Assembly: GCA_963738305.1 (NCBI GenBank)
Contig: CAVTVU010000001.1
Coordinates: forward strand, 930,001 to 994,000
Direction of reading: 5' to 3'
Length of the DNA stretch: 64,000 bases
Origin: JBBRHQ01 sp963738305
GTDB lineage: Bacteria > Actinomycetota > Thermoleophilia > Solirubrobacterales > 70-9
Shown: positions 1 through 9,078 of the stretch, piece after piece
Numbering within the stretch: the stretch's first letter is position 1
How the letters are laid out: every line of letters starts with the position of its first letter
Notes under the pieces: model-generated
What the model was told of the DNA's origin: nothing
The model's input: the letters and a program-made list of their open reading frames with translations, nothing else
Databases searched by the model: none
Translations under genes and position numbers: made by a program

Positions 1-756
1 CAGCGGGTCGCCCTGGCCCGCGCCCTGGTCAACCTGCCCAAGGTCCTGCTGCTCGACGAGCCGCTCGGGGCGCTCGACCTGAAGCTGCGCAAGGGCCTCC
101 AGGTCGAGCTGAAGCGGATCCAGCGCGAGGTCGGGATCAGCTTCGTCTACGTCACCCACGACCAGGAGGAGGCGCTGACGATGTCGGACCGGATCGCGGT
201 CATGAACCGCGGCCGGATCGAGCAGATCGGTGGGCCGGAGGAGATCTACGACCGCCCCGACACGACCTTCGTGGCCGGGTTCATCGGCGTCTCCAACCTG
301 ATGCCGGCCACGGTCTCCTCCGCGAGCGAGGTGCGGCTGGAGCAGGGCCCGGTCGTTCCCGCCGACACCGGCCGCTTCTCGAGCGGAGAGCGCTGCTTCG
401 CCGTCGTGCGGCCGGAGAAGCTGGAGATCGCCGCCGTCAACGGGGCCGGCCCGGCGTCCGACGATCCGGGCGTCGAGGGGATCGTCGAGAGCTCGCTCTA
501 CCTGGGGACGTCGACCCAGATCGCGGTGGACCTCGGCGAGGACGTCCGGATGACCGTGCTGGTGCCCAACGCCAGCGAGGCCGAGCGCCAGCGCCTGCCG
601 GGCGGCGGCGCCCGGGTGAGACTGGGGTGGGCGCCCGAGCACATGCACCTTGTTCGTGAATCAACCCGCGCCGAGCCCAACCTGGGGGAGCTTCGGCCCA
701 CTGCCGAGATGGCGGCCGCGCGGACACAACCCAACGAGGAGGAGTCAGCGTCTTGA
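1..756 (+). CDS. potA: Polyamine-type ABC transporter ATPase, 5' truncated
   Basis: ATP-binding subunit of a spermidine/putrescine-class importer, acting at the inner face of the membrane. The window opens just after the ABC signature, at QRVALARAL. Walker B with D-loop (LLLDEPLGALD) and the H-loop (YVTHDQEEAL) follow, then a C-terminal TOBE-type regulatory region (about the last 150 residues). The open frame runs to the window edge, so Walker A lies outside. The TGA overlaps the TTG start of the binding-protein gene, so translation is coupled. Substrate is inferred from the neighbours; the family also includes iron and thiamine importers. Confidence 0.9.
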   Translation, partial: QRVALARALVNLPKVLLLDEPLGALDLKLRKGLQVELKRIQREVGISFVYVTHDQEEALTMSDRIAVMNRGRIEQIGGPEEIYDRPDTTFVAGFIGVSNLMPATVSSASEVRLEQGPVVPADTGRFSSGERCFAVVRPEKLEIAAVNGAGPASDDPGVEGIVESSLYLGTSTQIAVDLGEDVRMTVLVPNASEAERQRLPGGGARVRLGWAPEHMHLVRESTRAEPNLGELRPTAEMAAARTQPNEEESAS

Positions 757-1940
757 GCAAGAGAATCGGCAGTTCGGGATTGCGGCGGCGGGGCTCGGCG
801 ATGGGGCCGGCCCGGACATTGCTGGTGGCGCTGGCGGTGGCTGCTGTCACCGCGGGGCTGGTCGCCTGTGGCGGGGGCGGCGGCGGGATCGAGGGCGGCG
901 GCGAGACGACCGGCGCCGAGACCGCCAAGGGCGGCAAGGTTACTGGGGACCTGACCATCTCCAACTGGCCGCTCTACATCGACAAGGACACGGTCAAGAA
1001 CTTCGACGCCAAGTACGGCACCAACACCAAGTACATCGAGGACGTCAACGACAACAACGAGTTCTTCGGCAAGCTGCAGCCGCTGCTCGCCCAGGGCGAC
1101 TCGGGCGGGCGCAGCATCATGGTCCTGACCGACTGGATGGCGCAGAAGATGTACGACCTCGGCTACGTGCAGAAGCTCGACAAGTCGGCGATCCCGAACG
1201 TCGAGAAGAACCTGATCCCGCCTCTGCAGCATCCCTCGTTCGATCAGAACCGCGACTACACGGTCCCCTGGCAGAGCGGGATGACCGGCCTGATCGTCCG
1301 CACCGACCTGGCGCCGGACGTGCACTCGATCAACGACCTCTTCGACCCCAAGTACAAGGGCAAGGTCTCGATGCTGACCGAGATGCGCGACACGGTGCCG
1401 CTGATCATGGCCGCCGACGGCGTCGATCCCGACAAGGCCACCGAGCAGGATTGGATGGACGCGATCGACAAGATCAAGAAGGCGGTCGACAACGGGCAGA
1501 TCCGCCGTTTCACCGGCAACGACTACGCCAGCGACTTCACCAGCGGCAACCTGGTCGCCGGGATCGGCTGGTCCGGGGATGCGGTGCAGCTCCAGGCCGA
1601 CAACCCGGACATCCAGTGGCGGATGCCGACCCAGGGCTGCTCGCTGTGGTCGGACAACATGGAGATCCCGGTCGGCGCGCCGAACACGGCGGCGGCGCTC
1701 GGCTTCATGAACTACGTCTACGACCCGAAGGTCGCGGCGAAGATCACCGCCTACGTCAACTACGTCAGCCCGGTGAACGGCGTCAAGCAGGTGCTCCAGA
1801 AGACAGATCCGGAGCTGGCCAACAACCAGCTGATCTTTCCCAGTGCTTCGTTCACCAAGAACTGCTTCTCCCAGCCACCCCTCAAGGGAAGCGAGGAGAC
1901 GCGGGTGACGGAGGCCTTCCAGAACGTGATCACGGGCTGA
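753..1940 (+). CDS. potD: Extracellular polyamine-binding lipoprotein (PotD-like)
   Basis: Substrate-binding protein of the importer. The TTG start overlaps the stop of the ATPase gene by 4 bp. There is an Arg-rich N-region, a hydrophobic stretch and a lipobox ending GLVAC (Cys39), then a Gly-rich linker, so it should be a lipid-anchored surface protein. The mature part (from about residue 65, TISNWPLYID) resembles PotD/PotF proteins, and the 395-aa length fits the family. An internal ATG (residue 17) is an alternative start that would keep the lipobox. Specificity for putrescine or spermidine is inferred from the adjacent aldehyde dehydrogenase and decarboxylase. Confidence 0.9.
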   Translation: MSKRIGSSGLRRRGSAMGPARTLLVALAVAAVTAGLVACGGGGGGIEGGGETTGAETAKGGKVTGDLTISNWPLYIDKDTVKNFDAKYGTNTKYIEDVNDNNEFFGKLQPLLAQGDSGGRSIMVLTDWMAQKMYDLGYVQKLDKSAIPNVEKNLIPPLQHPSFDQNRDYTVPWQSGMTGLIVRTDLAPDVHSINDLFDPKYKGKVSMLTEMRDTVPLIMAADGVDPDKATEQDWMDAIDKIKKAVDNGQIRRFTGNDYASDFTSGNLVAGIGWSGDAVQLQADNPDIQWRMPTQGCSLWSDNMEIPVGAPNTAAALGFMNYVYDPKVAAKITAYVNYVSPVNGVKQVLQKTDPELANNQLIFPSASFTKNCFSQPPLKGSEETRVTEAFQNVITG

Positions 1941-1979
1941 TTGAAGGCGGCGCCCTGAGCTGATGAGCGAGGCACAGGC

Positions 1980-2837
1980 ATGAGCTCGGGGCGCCGCCGC
2001 GCCCTGCCGTACTTCCTGCTGGGGCCGGGGGTCGTCTGGCTGATCCTCTTCTTCGTCGTGCCGATGTACTTCATGGGCCGGCTCTCGCTCGAGCAGGGGG
2101 TGCTCCCCAACTTCGAGTTCACCTGGCACTGGGCCAACTTCCCCGACTCGCTGAAGGCCTATGACACGCAGTTCCTGCGCTCCTTCTATTACGCGGGGGT
2201 CGCCACGATCCTTTGCCTGCTGATCGGCTACCCGCTGGCCTACGCGATCGCCTTCAAGGGAGGCAGGTGGCGGAACGCGATGCTCTTCGCCGTCGTCGCC
2301 CCCTTCTTCACCACGTACCTGATCCGCACCCTGGCCTGGAAGACGATGCTCGACGACCAAAGCCCGGTCGTCGACGTGCTCAACTCGCTCGGCCTCACCT
2401 CAGGCGGCCGGGTCCTAGCCACCTCGAGCGCGGTGATCGCCGGCCTCACCTACAACTTCCTGCCCTTCATGGTGCTGCCGATCTACGCCAGCCTGGAGCG
2501 GCTCGACGTCTCCCTGGTCGAGGCCGCCCAGGACCTCTACTCCTCCTCGTTCACGGCCTTTCGCAAGGTCACGCTGCCGCTCTCCGCCCCGGGGGTCGTG
2601 GCCGGCACCCTGCTGACCTTCATCCCCGCGGTCGGCGACTACGTCAACGCCGCCTTCCTCGGGGGGACCCAGCAGGCGATGATCGGCAACGTGATCCAGT
2701 CGAAGTACCTGGTGGTCCGCGACTACCCGAGTGCCGCGGCGCTGTCCTTCGTTCTGTTGGCGGGCATCCTGGTCGCGGTGCTGCTCTACATCCGCTTCGC
2801 CGGCTCGGAGGCGCTGATGGAGACGGAGTCCGCCTGA
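1980..2837 (+). CDS. potB: Polyamine ABC transporter permease (PotB-like)
   Basis: Integral membrane permease of 285 aa with about six hydrophobic segments, beginning with a strong TM near residues 10-32 (VVWLILFFVVPMYF). The EAA-type cytoplasmic loop that contacts the ATPase is visible as VEAAQDLYSSSFTAF, followed by FRKVTLPLSAPG. It lies 39 bp after the binding protein and its TGA overlaps the ATG of the second permease. Gene order ATPase, binding protein, PotB, PotC is typical of polyamine importers. Confidence 0.92.
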   Translation: MSSGRRRALPYFLLGPGVVWLILFFVVPMYFMGRLSLEQGVLPNFEFTWHWANFPDSLKAYDTQFLRSFYYAGVATILCLLIGYPLAYAIAFKGGRWRNAMLFAVVAPFFTTYLIRTLAWKTMLDDQSPVVDVLNSLGLTSGGRVLATSSAVIAGLTYNFLPFMVLPIYASLERLDVSLVEAAQDLYSSSFTAFRKVTLPLSAPGVVAGTLLTFIPAVGDYVNAAFLGGTQQAMIGNVIQSKYLVVRDYPSAAALSFVLLAGILVAVLLYIRFAGSEALMETESA

Positions 2838-3721
2838 TGGAAGCCGGAGCAATCACCCACCCAGTCGCCGCGGAGCCCATGGAAAGCGCGCCGCGGCGCG
2901 CCTGGCGCTGGCTGCGCGAGCACGGGCTGAACATCTATGCGGGCCTGGCGATCGCCTACATGCTGCTGCCGATCGCGATCATCATCGTCTTCTCGTTCAA
3001 CGATCCCGCGGGCCGCTACAACCTCGTCTGGTCGGGCTTCACGACGAAGTACTGGGCCCACCCCTTCGCGATCTCAGAGCTGACCGACGCCTTCGGCACC
3101 AGCATCAAGCTGGCGCTCCTGGCGACGCTGATCTCGACGGTGATCGGGACGCTGATGGCGATCGCCCTGGTCCGCCACGAGTTCTACGGGCGCCGGGGGG
3201 CCAACGTGCTGATCGTCGTGCCGATGGCGACCCCGGAAGTGGTGATCGGCGCCTCGCTGCTCTCGATGTTCCTGATCTACGGCCTCGAGCTCGGCTTCCA
3301 GACTCTGCTGATAGCCCACGTCATGTTCTGCATCAGCTTCGTCGTCGTCGTCGTGCGCTCGCGGCTGATCGGCTTCGACCGCCGCCTCGAGGACGCCGCC
3401 AACGACCTCGGGGCGACCCCGCTTCAAACCTTCAGGCTGGTGACGCTGCCGCTGATCATGCCCGGGATCATGGGCGGCGCCCTGCTCGCCTTCGCCCTCT
3501 CAATCGACGACTTCGTCATCTCCAACTTCAACTCGGGCACGACGGTCACCTTCCCCCTCTACATCTTCGGGGCCAACCAGCGTGGGATCCCGGTGCAGGT
3601 CAACGTGATCGCGGCGATGCTGTTCATCGTCACCCTGGCGGTGATGGCGTTCACCGTCATCCAGCAGCGCCGAGCCGAGAGGATGAGCCAGGTCCGACCC
3701 GAGCAAGAGTCGACGGCGTGA
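2837..3721 (+). CDS. potC: Polyamine ABC transporter permease (PotC-like)
   Basis: Second permease, 294 aa. The ATG at 2837 overlaps the TGA of the first permease; the open frame runs further upstream but has no homology there. About six TM segments; the EAA loop reads LEDAANDLGATPLQTFRLVTLP, the PotC-type form. The N-terminal 35 residues are cytoplasmic and basic. Its stop overlaps the GTG start of the aldehyde dehydrogenase by 4 bp, so transport and catabolism are translationally linked. Confidence 0.92.
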   Translation: MEAGAITHPVAAEPMESAPRRAWRWLREHGLNIYAGLAIAYMLLPIAIIIVFSFNDPAGRYNLVWSGFTTKYWAHPFAISELTDAFGTSIKLALLATLISTVIGTLMAIALVRHEFYGRRGANVLIVVPMATPEVVIGASLLSMFLIYGLELGFQTLLIAHVMFCISFVVVVVRSRLIGFDRRLEDAANDLGATPLQTFRLVTLPLIMPGIMGGALLAFALSIDDFVISNFNSGTTVTFPLYIFGANQRGIPVQVNVIAAMLFIVTLAVMAFTVIQQRRAERMSQVRPEQESTA

Positions 3722-5190
3722 GCGTCGAAACCAGGCTGCTGATCGGCGGCGAGCAGGTCGCCGGCGCCGGCGAGCCGCTGGCGGTCGAGAACCCGGCCAC
3801 CGAGGAGACGCTGGCGACGGTCGCAGCCGCCTCGCCCGAGCAGCTGAACGGCGCGGTCGCCGCCGCTCGTGAGGCGGCCCGCGTCTGGGAGCGGACCCCG
3901 GCGATCGAGCGCGGCGAGATGCTGCACGAGGTGGCGAGGCGACTTCGCGGGCACCAGGAGGAGCTGGCGGCGGCGATGACCGCCGAGGGAGGCAAGCCGC
4001 TGGTCGAGAATCGCGACGAGGTGGAATGGTGCGCCGCGGCCTTCGACTACTACGCGGAGATCGGGCGCGATTCCGCGGGGCGCGTGATCCCCTCGATCGA
4101 AGCGACGCAGCTCTCGATGGTGGTCAAGGACCCGGTCGGGGTGGTGGGCTGCATCGTCCCCTGGAACTACCCGCTCCTGCTCCTGACCTGGAAGCTGGCC
4201 CCGGCCCTGGCGGCGGGGAACACGACCGTCTGCAAGCCCTCCGAGCTGACCCCCACCTCGACCCTGATGCTGGCCGGCTGCCTCGATCACCTGCCGGACG
4301 GGGCGGTGAACCTGATCGCCGGCGGCGGTGGCGTGGGCGCCGCGCTCACCGCCGACGAGGGAATCGACTGCGTCGCCTTCACCGGCTCGGTCGACACAGG
4401 GAAGCGGGTGGCGCTGGCCTGCGCGGAGCGGGTCGCTCGCGTCAACCTCGAGATGGGGGGCAAGGACCCGTTCATCGTCTGCGCCGACGTCGGCGCCGAG
4501 GGGGTCGAGGTCGCGGCCCGCGGCGGGGCCTGGGCCGCCTACCTGAACGCGGGCCAGGTCTGCACCTCCGCGGAGCGCTTCTACGTCGCCGCCGACGTCT
4601 ACGACGACTACGTCAGCGCCTTCGTCGAGCACACCGCCTCGCTGGTGGTCGGCGACCCGACCGCACCCGACACCGACGTCGGCCCGATGGTCTCGGCGAC
4701 CCAGCGAGGCAAGGTGGTCGAGCAGGTCGAGGCCGCGGTCGGCGCGGGGGCCGAGCTCCTCACCGGCGGGGGTGACGGCGGCAACGAGCGCGGTCACTAC
4801 TACTCCCCGGCGGTGATCACCGGCGCGTCCGCCGAGACCGCGCTGCTCCGCGAGGAGACCTTCGGCCCGGTGGCCCCGATCGTGCCGGTGCGCTCGCTCG
4901 ACGAGGCGATCGAGCTGGCCAACGGCACCCCCTTCGGCCTCGGCGCCAACATCTACACCTCGGACCTGAAGACGATGGTCCGCTGCATGCGCGAGATCAA
5001 GGCCGGGACCGTCTGGTTCAACGACCCGCTGACCGACAACGACGCCGGCCCCTTCGGCGGCTTCAAGCAGTCGGGGATGGGGCGGGAGCTGGGCCGAGAG
5101 GGGCTCGAGGCCTTCCAGGAGACCAAGCACGTCCACGTCGAGACGGAGATCGCGCCGAAGGAGTGGTGGTACCCCTACGGCGAGAGTTGA
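3718..5190 (+). CDS. NAD(P)-dependent aldehyde dehydrogenase, probably for aminoaldehydes
   Basis: Aldehyde dehydrogenase superfamily, 490 aa, the family's usual length. Visible landmarks are the cofactor/oxyanion Asn in VPWNYPL (near residue 150), general-base Glu in LEMGGKDP (residue 245) and catalytic Cys in GQVCTSAERF (residue 282). The GTG start overlaps the stop of the permease. Because it is the last gene of a polyamine-import operon, oxidation of 4-aminobutyraldehyde or a related aminoaldehyde is the best guess; betaine aldehyde is possible. No transaminase or amine oxidase to make the aldehyde is seen nearby. Confidence 0.9.
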   Translation: MSVETRLLIGGEQVAGAGEPLAVENPATEETLATVAAASPEQLNGAVAAAREAARVWERTPAIERGEMLHEVARRLRGHQEELAAAMTAEGGKPLVENRDEVEWCAAAFDYYAEIGRDSAGRVIPSIEATQLSMVVKDPVGVVGCIVPWNYPLLLLTWKLAPALAAGNTTVCKPSELTPTSTLMLAGCLDHLPDGAVNLIAGGGGVGAALTADEGIDCVAFTGSVDTGKRVALACAERVARVNLEMGGKDPFIVCADVGAEGVEVAARGGAWAAYLNAGQVCTSAERFYVAADVYDDYVSAFVEHTASLVVGDPTAPDTDVGPMVSATQRGKVVEQVEAAVGAGAELLTGGGDGGNERGHYYSPAVITGASAETALLREETFGPVAPIVPVRSLDEAIELANGTPFGLGANIYTSDLKTMVRCMREIKAGTVWFNDPLTDNDAGPFGGFKQSGMGRELGREGLEAFQETKHVHVETEIAPKEWWYPYGES

Positions 5191-5352
5191 CCGCCGCGGA
5201 CCACGCTCCGCTCGTCTTGCCGACCTAATGCACGCCTGACATGCCGCAGGTCGGCCAGATGCCGCAAATGCAGCGGGCGACCGGCCACGGTGTGGATTGG
5301 GGATCCCCAAAAAGGGGTAGTGCAGCGGACCAGCCCCCAAGGAGGAGAGAGC

Positions 5353-5979
5353 ATGGCTCAGGCAAAGACCCGACCCGCCACCACGCGGTCACGGTCCAAC
5401 AGCAGGGCTTCGAGCAAGAGCGCGGGCACCCGCGCCAAGCAGTCGCGTAACGGCGGGAGCGCCGGGACTCGCGCCAAGGCATCGGGCAACCGCCGCAAGC
5501 CCTCATCGCGAGCGGCCTCTTCGAGCCAACGCACTCGCTCCTCCTCCAGTCAGCGCGCTCGCTCGAGCAGCCGGTCAGGCTCAGGCAACGGCAAGGGACG
5601 GGCCGACGCAGCGAAGGACGCGGTGGCCGGGGCCACCAGGGAAGCCGGAAGCGCTGTGGGCAGCGCCGCGAACAAGGCCAAGACCCCGCTGCTGGCCGGG
5701 GGCGCGGCTCTCGCCGGGATCGCCGGAGGAGTCGCGCTCAGCAGCGCCCGCAACGGCAAGGGGCAGAGGCTCCTCGGTCTCGTCGGCCCGAAGCGGCCGA
5801 GGCTGCAGCTTCGATCCAAGGACGTCGCCAAGACGGCAAAGGAGCTTGGTTCATTCGGTGAGCAGGTCGGGAGTCTCGCCAAGGAGATCCGGCAGACGAG
5901 GGAGGCGGTCGGCGGCGACTCTCAGCGCCACCGATCTCCGATCGAGGTCCTCCTGCACGGCCTCACCGCACGCCGCTGA
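5353..5979 (+). CDS. Ser/Arg/Lys-rich basic protein with a short hydrophobic segment
   Basis: Unrecognised protein of 208 aa. The start is set by a strong Shine-Dalgarno (AAGGAGGAGAGAGC) right before the ATG at 5353. Residues 1-85 are low-complexity, rich in Ser, Arg, Lys and Ala, and probably disordered; they could bind nucleic acid. Residues about 108-130 (LLAGGAALAGIAGGVAL) could be one membrane segment or an amphipathic helix, followed by a basic region with a predicted helix. The 160-bp upstream gap contains the palindrome GGGGATCCCC, but I cannot assign a promoter there with confidence. Function unknown. Confidence 0.7.
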   Translation: MAQAKTRPATTRSRSNSRASSKSAGTRAKQSRNGGSAGTRAKASGNRRKPSSRAASSSQRTRSSSSQRARSSSRSGSGNGKGRADAAKDAVAGATREAGSAVGSAANKAKTPLLAGGAALAGIAGGVALSSARNGKGQRLLGLVGPKRPRLQLRSKDVAKTAKELGSFGEQVGSLAKEIRQTREAVGGDSQRHRSPIEVLLHGLTARR

Positions 5980-6061
5980 CACGACTCGAGGCGCCTGAGG
6001 GCGATCCCCGAGCCCGGTGCAGTTCCCCACCCCGTCCTGCGCGGGCAGTCTGGCGCCTCGG

Positions 6062-6730
6062 TCACAGGGGCAGCCGCGGCAGCGCCGCTTCCAGCCACTC
6101 GACCACGGCGTCGATCGTCAGGCCGTCGATCGAGTGGCCGAGCGGTGCCTCACGGTAGGTGAGGTCAAGGCCCGCCGGTTCGAGAAGCTCGCGGGCGGCC
6201 CGGGCGAACTCGACCCCGATCACCGGGTCGGCGCTGCCGTGTGAGATCAGCACCGGCATCCCGGCACGAGAGTCGAGATCGGGCTCCCAGTCCTCGACCT
6301 GCGGGATGAACCCGGAGAGGGCGAGGATCCCCGCCGGGCGCGGGCGGTCGCTCCCCAGCCCGAGTGCGTAGGACATCACCGTCCCCTGCGAGAAGCCGCC
6401 GAGCACGGTCCGCTCATTCCCGATCCCGGCCCACTCACCGATCTCGGTCAGCCAATCTCCGAGTGCGCGGTAGCTGGTGGCGAAGGTCTCGCGGTCGGGG
6501 AAGCCCACTCTCTCGACCACGTACCAGTGATTGCCGGGCTGGCCCGGGAGCTGGAGCGGCGCCCGCGGCGCGGCGCAGGCCAGCCGGCCCTCGGGGTCGA
6601 GGAGGTCGAAGAGGCCTGCCAGGTCCTGCTCACTGGTGCCCCGGCCGTGGAGGAGGACCAGCAGCCCGTCCGGGCGGTCGAGCCGAGCCGGGCGGGCTGC
6701 GGTGATCAGCGATCGGGGCGCCTCGGGCAC
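6062..6730 (-). CDS. Phospholipase/carboxylesterase-family alpha/beta hydrolase
   Basis: Serine hydrolase, 222 aa, in the carboxylesterase/phospholipase family (PF02230 type). The nucleophile elbow is GGFSQG, the acid Asp lies in SADPVIG and the His in PLGHSID, so the triad is complete. An oxyanion segment LLVLLHGRG is near residue 25. I chose the GTG at 6730: upstream in-frame sequence would cross the divergent decarboxylase start at 6792 and shows no family similarity. Substrate unknown. Confidence 0.82.
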   Translation of the reverse strand: MPEAPRSLITAARPARLDRPDGLLVLLHGRGTSEQDLAGLFDLLDPEGRLACAAPRAPLQLPGQPGNHWYVVERVGFPDRETFATSYRALGDWLTEIGEWAGIGNERTVLGGFSQGTVMSYALGLGSDRPRPAGILALSGFIPQVEDWEPDLDSRAGMPVLISHGSADPVIGVEFARAARELLEPAGLDLTYREAPLGHSIDGLTIDAVVEWLEAALPRLPL

Positions 6731-6776
6731 CCCGCCATTGTGCCTTTCGCGGCGCGAAGGGGACAGGCGACACACA

Positions 6777-6782
6777 TAGACT
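6777..6782 (+). promoter_or_regulatory. Candidate -10 hexamer TAGACT of the decarboxylase gene
   Basis: TAGACT ends 9 nt before the ATG at 6792. There is no room for a Shine-Dalgarno, suggesting a leaderless or nearly leaderless mRNA. Confidence 0.5.
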
Positions 6783-6791
6783 CGGGGCCTG

Positions 6792-8255
6792 ATGGACGAG
6801 CAGGACTCCACTCCCTACGTGGACGCGATCCTCGCCTACGCGGGCCGCGACCCGGGGCGCCTGCACGTGCCGGGGCACAAGGGGGGCCCGGGCGCGGACG
6901 CCGGGTTGCGGGCACTGGCGGGCGACACAGCCCTGTTGCACGACGTGCCGGCGCTGATCGAAGGGATCGACGTGGGTCCGGAGCCGACGCCGTTCCAGCA
7001 GGCCCAGCGGCTGGCGGCGCGGGCCTGGGGGGCGAGGCGCACCTGGTTCCTGATCAACGGCGCCTCCCAGGGAAACCAGGCGACCTGCCTGGCCCTGGCT
7101 CACTCGGGACCGAAGGTGGTGATCCAGCGAAACGTCCACTCCTCGGTGATCGACGGCCTCATCCTCTCGGGGCTGCGGCCGGCGTTCGTCTCACCCGAGC
7201 TCGATCCCGAGCTGGGGGTTGCCCACTGCATGACCCCCGGTGCGCTCGAGCTGGCGCTGGCGACGACGCCGGAGGCTGTCGCGGCGGTCGCCGTATCCCC
7301 CACCTACTTCGGTGCCTGCGCCGACGTGGCGGGCCTCGCCGAGATGGCGCATAAGCGGCAGGTGCCGCTTGTCGTCGACGAAGCCTGGGGGGCCCACCTG
7401 CGATTCCACCCCGAGCTGCCCCCTGACGCGATCTCCAGCGGCGCCGACCTGGTGATCTCGTCTACCCACAAGATCGTCGGCAGCCTCACCCAGGCGGCGA
7501 TGCTCCACCTCGCGTCGGAGCGGATCGACGAACAGGTGGTGGACCGCTGCGTCAGCCTGATCGAGTCGACCAGCCCGAGCGGGCTCCTTTGCGGATCGCT
7601 CGACGCGGGGCGCCGCCAAGCCCAGGTGCACGGCGAGGCGCTGCTCACCGAGACGATCGAGGTCCTGCACGACACCCGCGAGGCGATCCGGGGAATCGGG
7701 GGCCTCGACGTCCTCGACGAGCGCATGGTCGGCAGCGCCGGGGTCGCCGGGTGGGACCCCCTGCGGCTCGCGGTGGACGTGCGTGGGACCGGCTCGACCG
7801 GATACCGCCTGGCGGAGCTGGTGCGATACGACGACGACGTCAACTTCGAGCTGTTCGCCGAGAACGTCGCCGTCGCCGCCTTCGGCATGGGGGCGCCGGC
7901 GGCACCCCAGTCCGAGCGCCTGGTCGCGGCGCTGCGCCGGGCCGCCGCGCAACTCGGCGACATCCCGGCGGCCGAGCACCCGGAGTTCGCTCCGCCCCCG
8001 CCGTGGGGGGAGCTGGCGATGACTCCCCGCGAGGCGTTTCTCGGCCCCCAGGAGACGGTGTCGTTCGAAGCGGCTGCGGGGCGGGTGGCGGCCGAGGCCC
8101 TCGCCGCCTATCCCCCCGGGATCCCCAACGTACTGCCGGGCGAGCGCCTCTCCCGGGATGCTCTGGACTACATCACCGAGAGCGTCGCCCACGGCGGCTA
8201 CGTCCGCGGTGCAACCGACCGCGAGCTGAGGACGCTGCGGGTCGCCAGGGAGTGA
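6792..8255 (+). CDS. Orn/Lys/Arg decarboxylase (PLP-dependent)
   Basis: Pyridoxal-phosphate decarboxylase of the aminotransferase-fold Orn/Lys/Arg family, 487 aa, matching the short actinobacterial and Gram-positive forms that lack the N-terminal wing domain. The substrate/PLP region GHKGG-type motif is at residues 24-30 (PGHKGGPG), the PLP Asp in VVDEAWGAH and the Schiff-base Lys in SSTHKIVG (residue 227). The product would be putrescine, cadaverine or agmatine; specificity cannot be read from sequence. Its nearness to a polyamine importer and aldehyde dehydrogenase suggests a diamine function. Confidence 0.9.
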   Translation: MDEQDSTPYVDAILAYAGRDPGRLHVPGHKGGPGADAGLRALAGDTALLHDVPALIEGIDVGPEPTPFQQAQRLAARAWGARRTWFLINGASQGNQATCLALAHSGPKVVIQRNVHSSVIDGLILSGLRPAFVSPELDPELGVAHCMTPGALELALATTPEAVAAVAVSPTYFGACADVAGLAEMAHKRQVPLVVDEAWGAHLRFHPELPPDAISSGADLVISSTHKIVGSLTQAAMLHLASERIDEQVVDRCVSLIESTSPSGLLCGSLDAGRRQAQVHGEALLTETIEVLHDTREAIRGIGGLDVLDERMVGSAGVAGWDPLRLAVDVRGTGSTGYRLAELVRYDDDVNFELFAENVAVAAFGMGAPAAPQSERLVAALRRAAAQLGDIPAAEHPEFAPPPPWGELAMTPREAFLGPQETVSFEAAAGRVAAEALAAYPPGIPNVLPGERLSRDALDYITESVAHGGYVRGATDRELRTLRVARE

Positions 8256-8270
8256 ATCGGCCTACTGAGG

Positions 8271-8483
8271 CTACTCCGGCCGGCGAGCGGCTTCGAGGGC
8301 CGCCTCCAGGTCCCGGCCCCACTCGTAGCGGGCGATCCTGCCGTCGCGGAAGGTCCAGGTGTGCGCCTCCCGCTGGAGGACCTCACCCTGGCTTCCCCTG
8401 CCACTTGTGTGGAAGACGACCGCTGCAACGACCCTGTCTCCGCCATCGCTCGCGCAGTGTCGCCGACGAAACCGCGGCCCCAT
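8271..8483 (-). pseudogene. C-terminal fragment of a SnoaL/NTF2-like protein
   Basis: About 50 recognisable residues (GDRVVAAVVFHTSGRGS through TWTFRDGRIARYEWG and DLEAALEA) match the last beta-strands and terminal helix of SnoaL-like NTF2-fold proteins. Family members are about 110-140 aa, so the N-terminal half is missing. No start signal is visible. A second, unrelated piece of the same fold lies at 9457-9627 on the other strand, with an intact STAS gene between them. Confidence 0.55.
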
Positions 8484-8715
8484 CAGCCGCGGGGCAGACC
8501 ATCACTCACGGCCCGCTGCGGAAGCGGCGGTGCGTGGCCGACGAACGACGAGGCCGGTTTGCGTCGCGCACAGCAAAGACGTAGAATCAGGCGGGCCCAC
8601 AGGCGACGGCCTGAGGCTGGAGTTCTGGGGGTGTTGGAGAATGAAGAGAGTCGGACCCTCGTACGGGGTATCGACGCTTAGACACAGATCCCATCCTGAG
8701 TTCATGGAGGTTTCC

Positions 8716-9078
8716 ATGTCTGAGACGCCGAGATACGGACAGCTAGAGCTCGACGTGGCGGTTTCCGGTGCGAGCATCGTCATCCGGGTCAGCGGTGAGG
8801 TGGACCTCTCCAATGCCGAGCGCTTCGAAGAGGCGATCCAGCTCGCCTGCACCGACGGCGGCGACCGCAACGTACTCGTCGATCTCTCCGAGTTGAGCTT
8901 CATCGACTCGACCGGCCTCCGTGTCCTGATCGAGGCCACCCGCAACTCTCGCAGCAACGGCGACCAGCTCCACTTTCGGGGGCCCTCGCCGCAGGTCCGC
9001 AGGATCCTCGAGGTCACCGGCATCTTCGACTATCTCTTCGAGGGGACAGCGGACGTGGTCGCCTCGGAGGGCGACTGA
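8716..9078 (+). CDS. STAS-domain anti-sigma factor antagonist
   Basis: Single-domain anti-anti-sigma factor, 120 aa (SpoIIAA/RsbV type). The phosphorylatable Ser region reads LSFIDSTGLRVL, and the N-terminal strand pattern is VIRVSGEVDLSNAERFE. It would bind an RsbW-type kinase and release an alternative sigma factor; neither partner is in the window. Start chosen at 8716 because GGAGG sits 4 nt upstream; the ATG at 8704 contains that site. The stop overlaps the next ATG (TGATG). Confidence 0.88.
   Translation: MSETPRYGQLELDVAVSGASIVIRVSGEVDLSNAERFEEAIQLACTDGGDRNVLVDLSELSFIDSTGLRVLIEATRNSRSNGDQLHFRGPSPQVRRILEVTGIFDYLFEGTADVVASEGD

Noticed and set aside
498..2360. 620-codon open frame on the minus strand
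   Set aside because: Antisense to the polyamine transport genes; composition is Arg/Pro/Gly-biased as expected for high-GC shadow frames, with no domain.
5290..5352. Extension of the basic protein to 5290
   Set aside because: The strong AAGGAGGAG site before ATG 5353 lies inside that extension.
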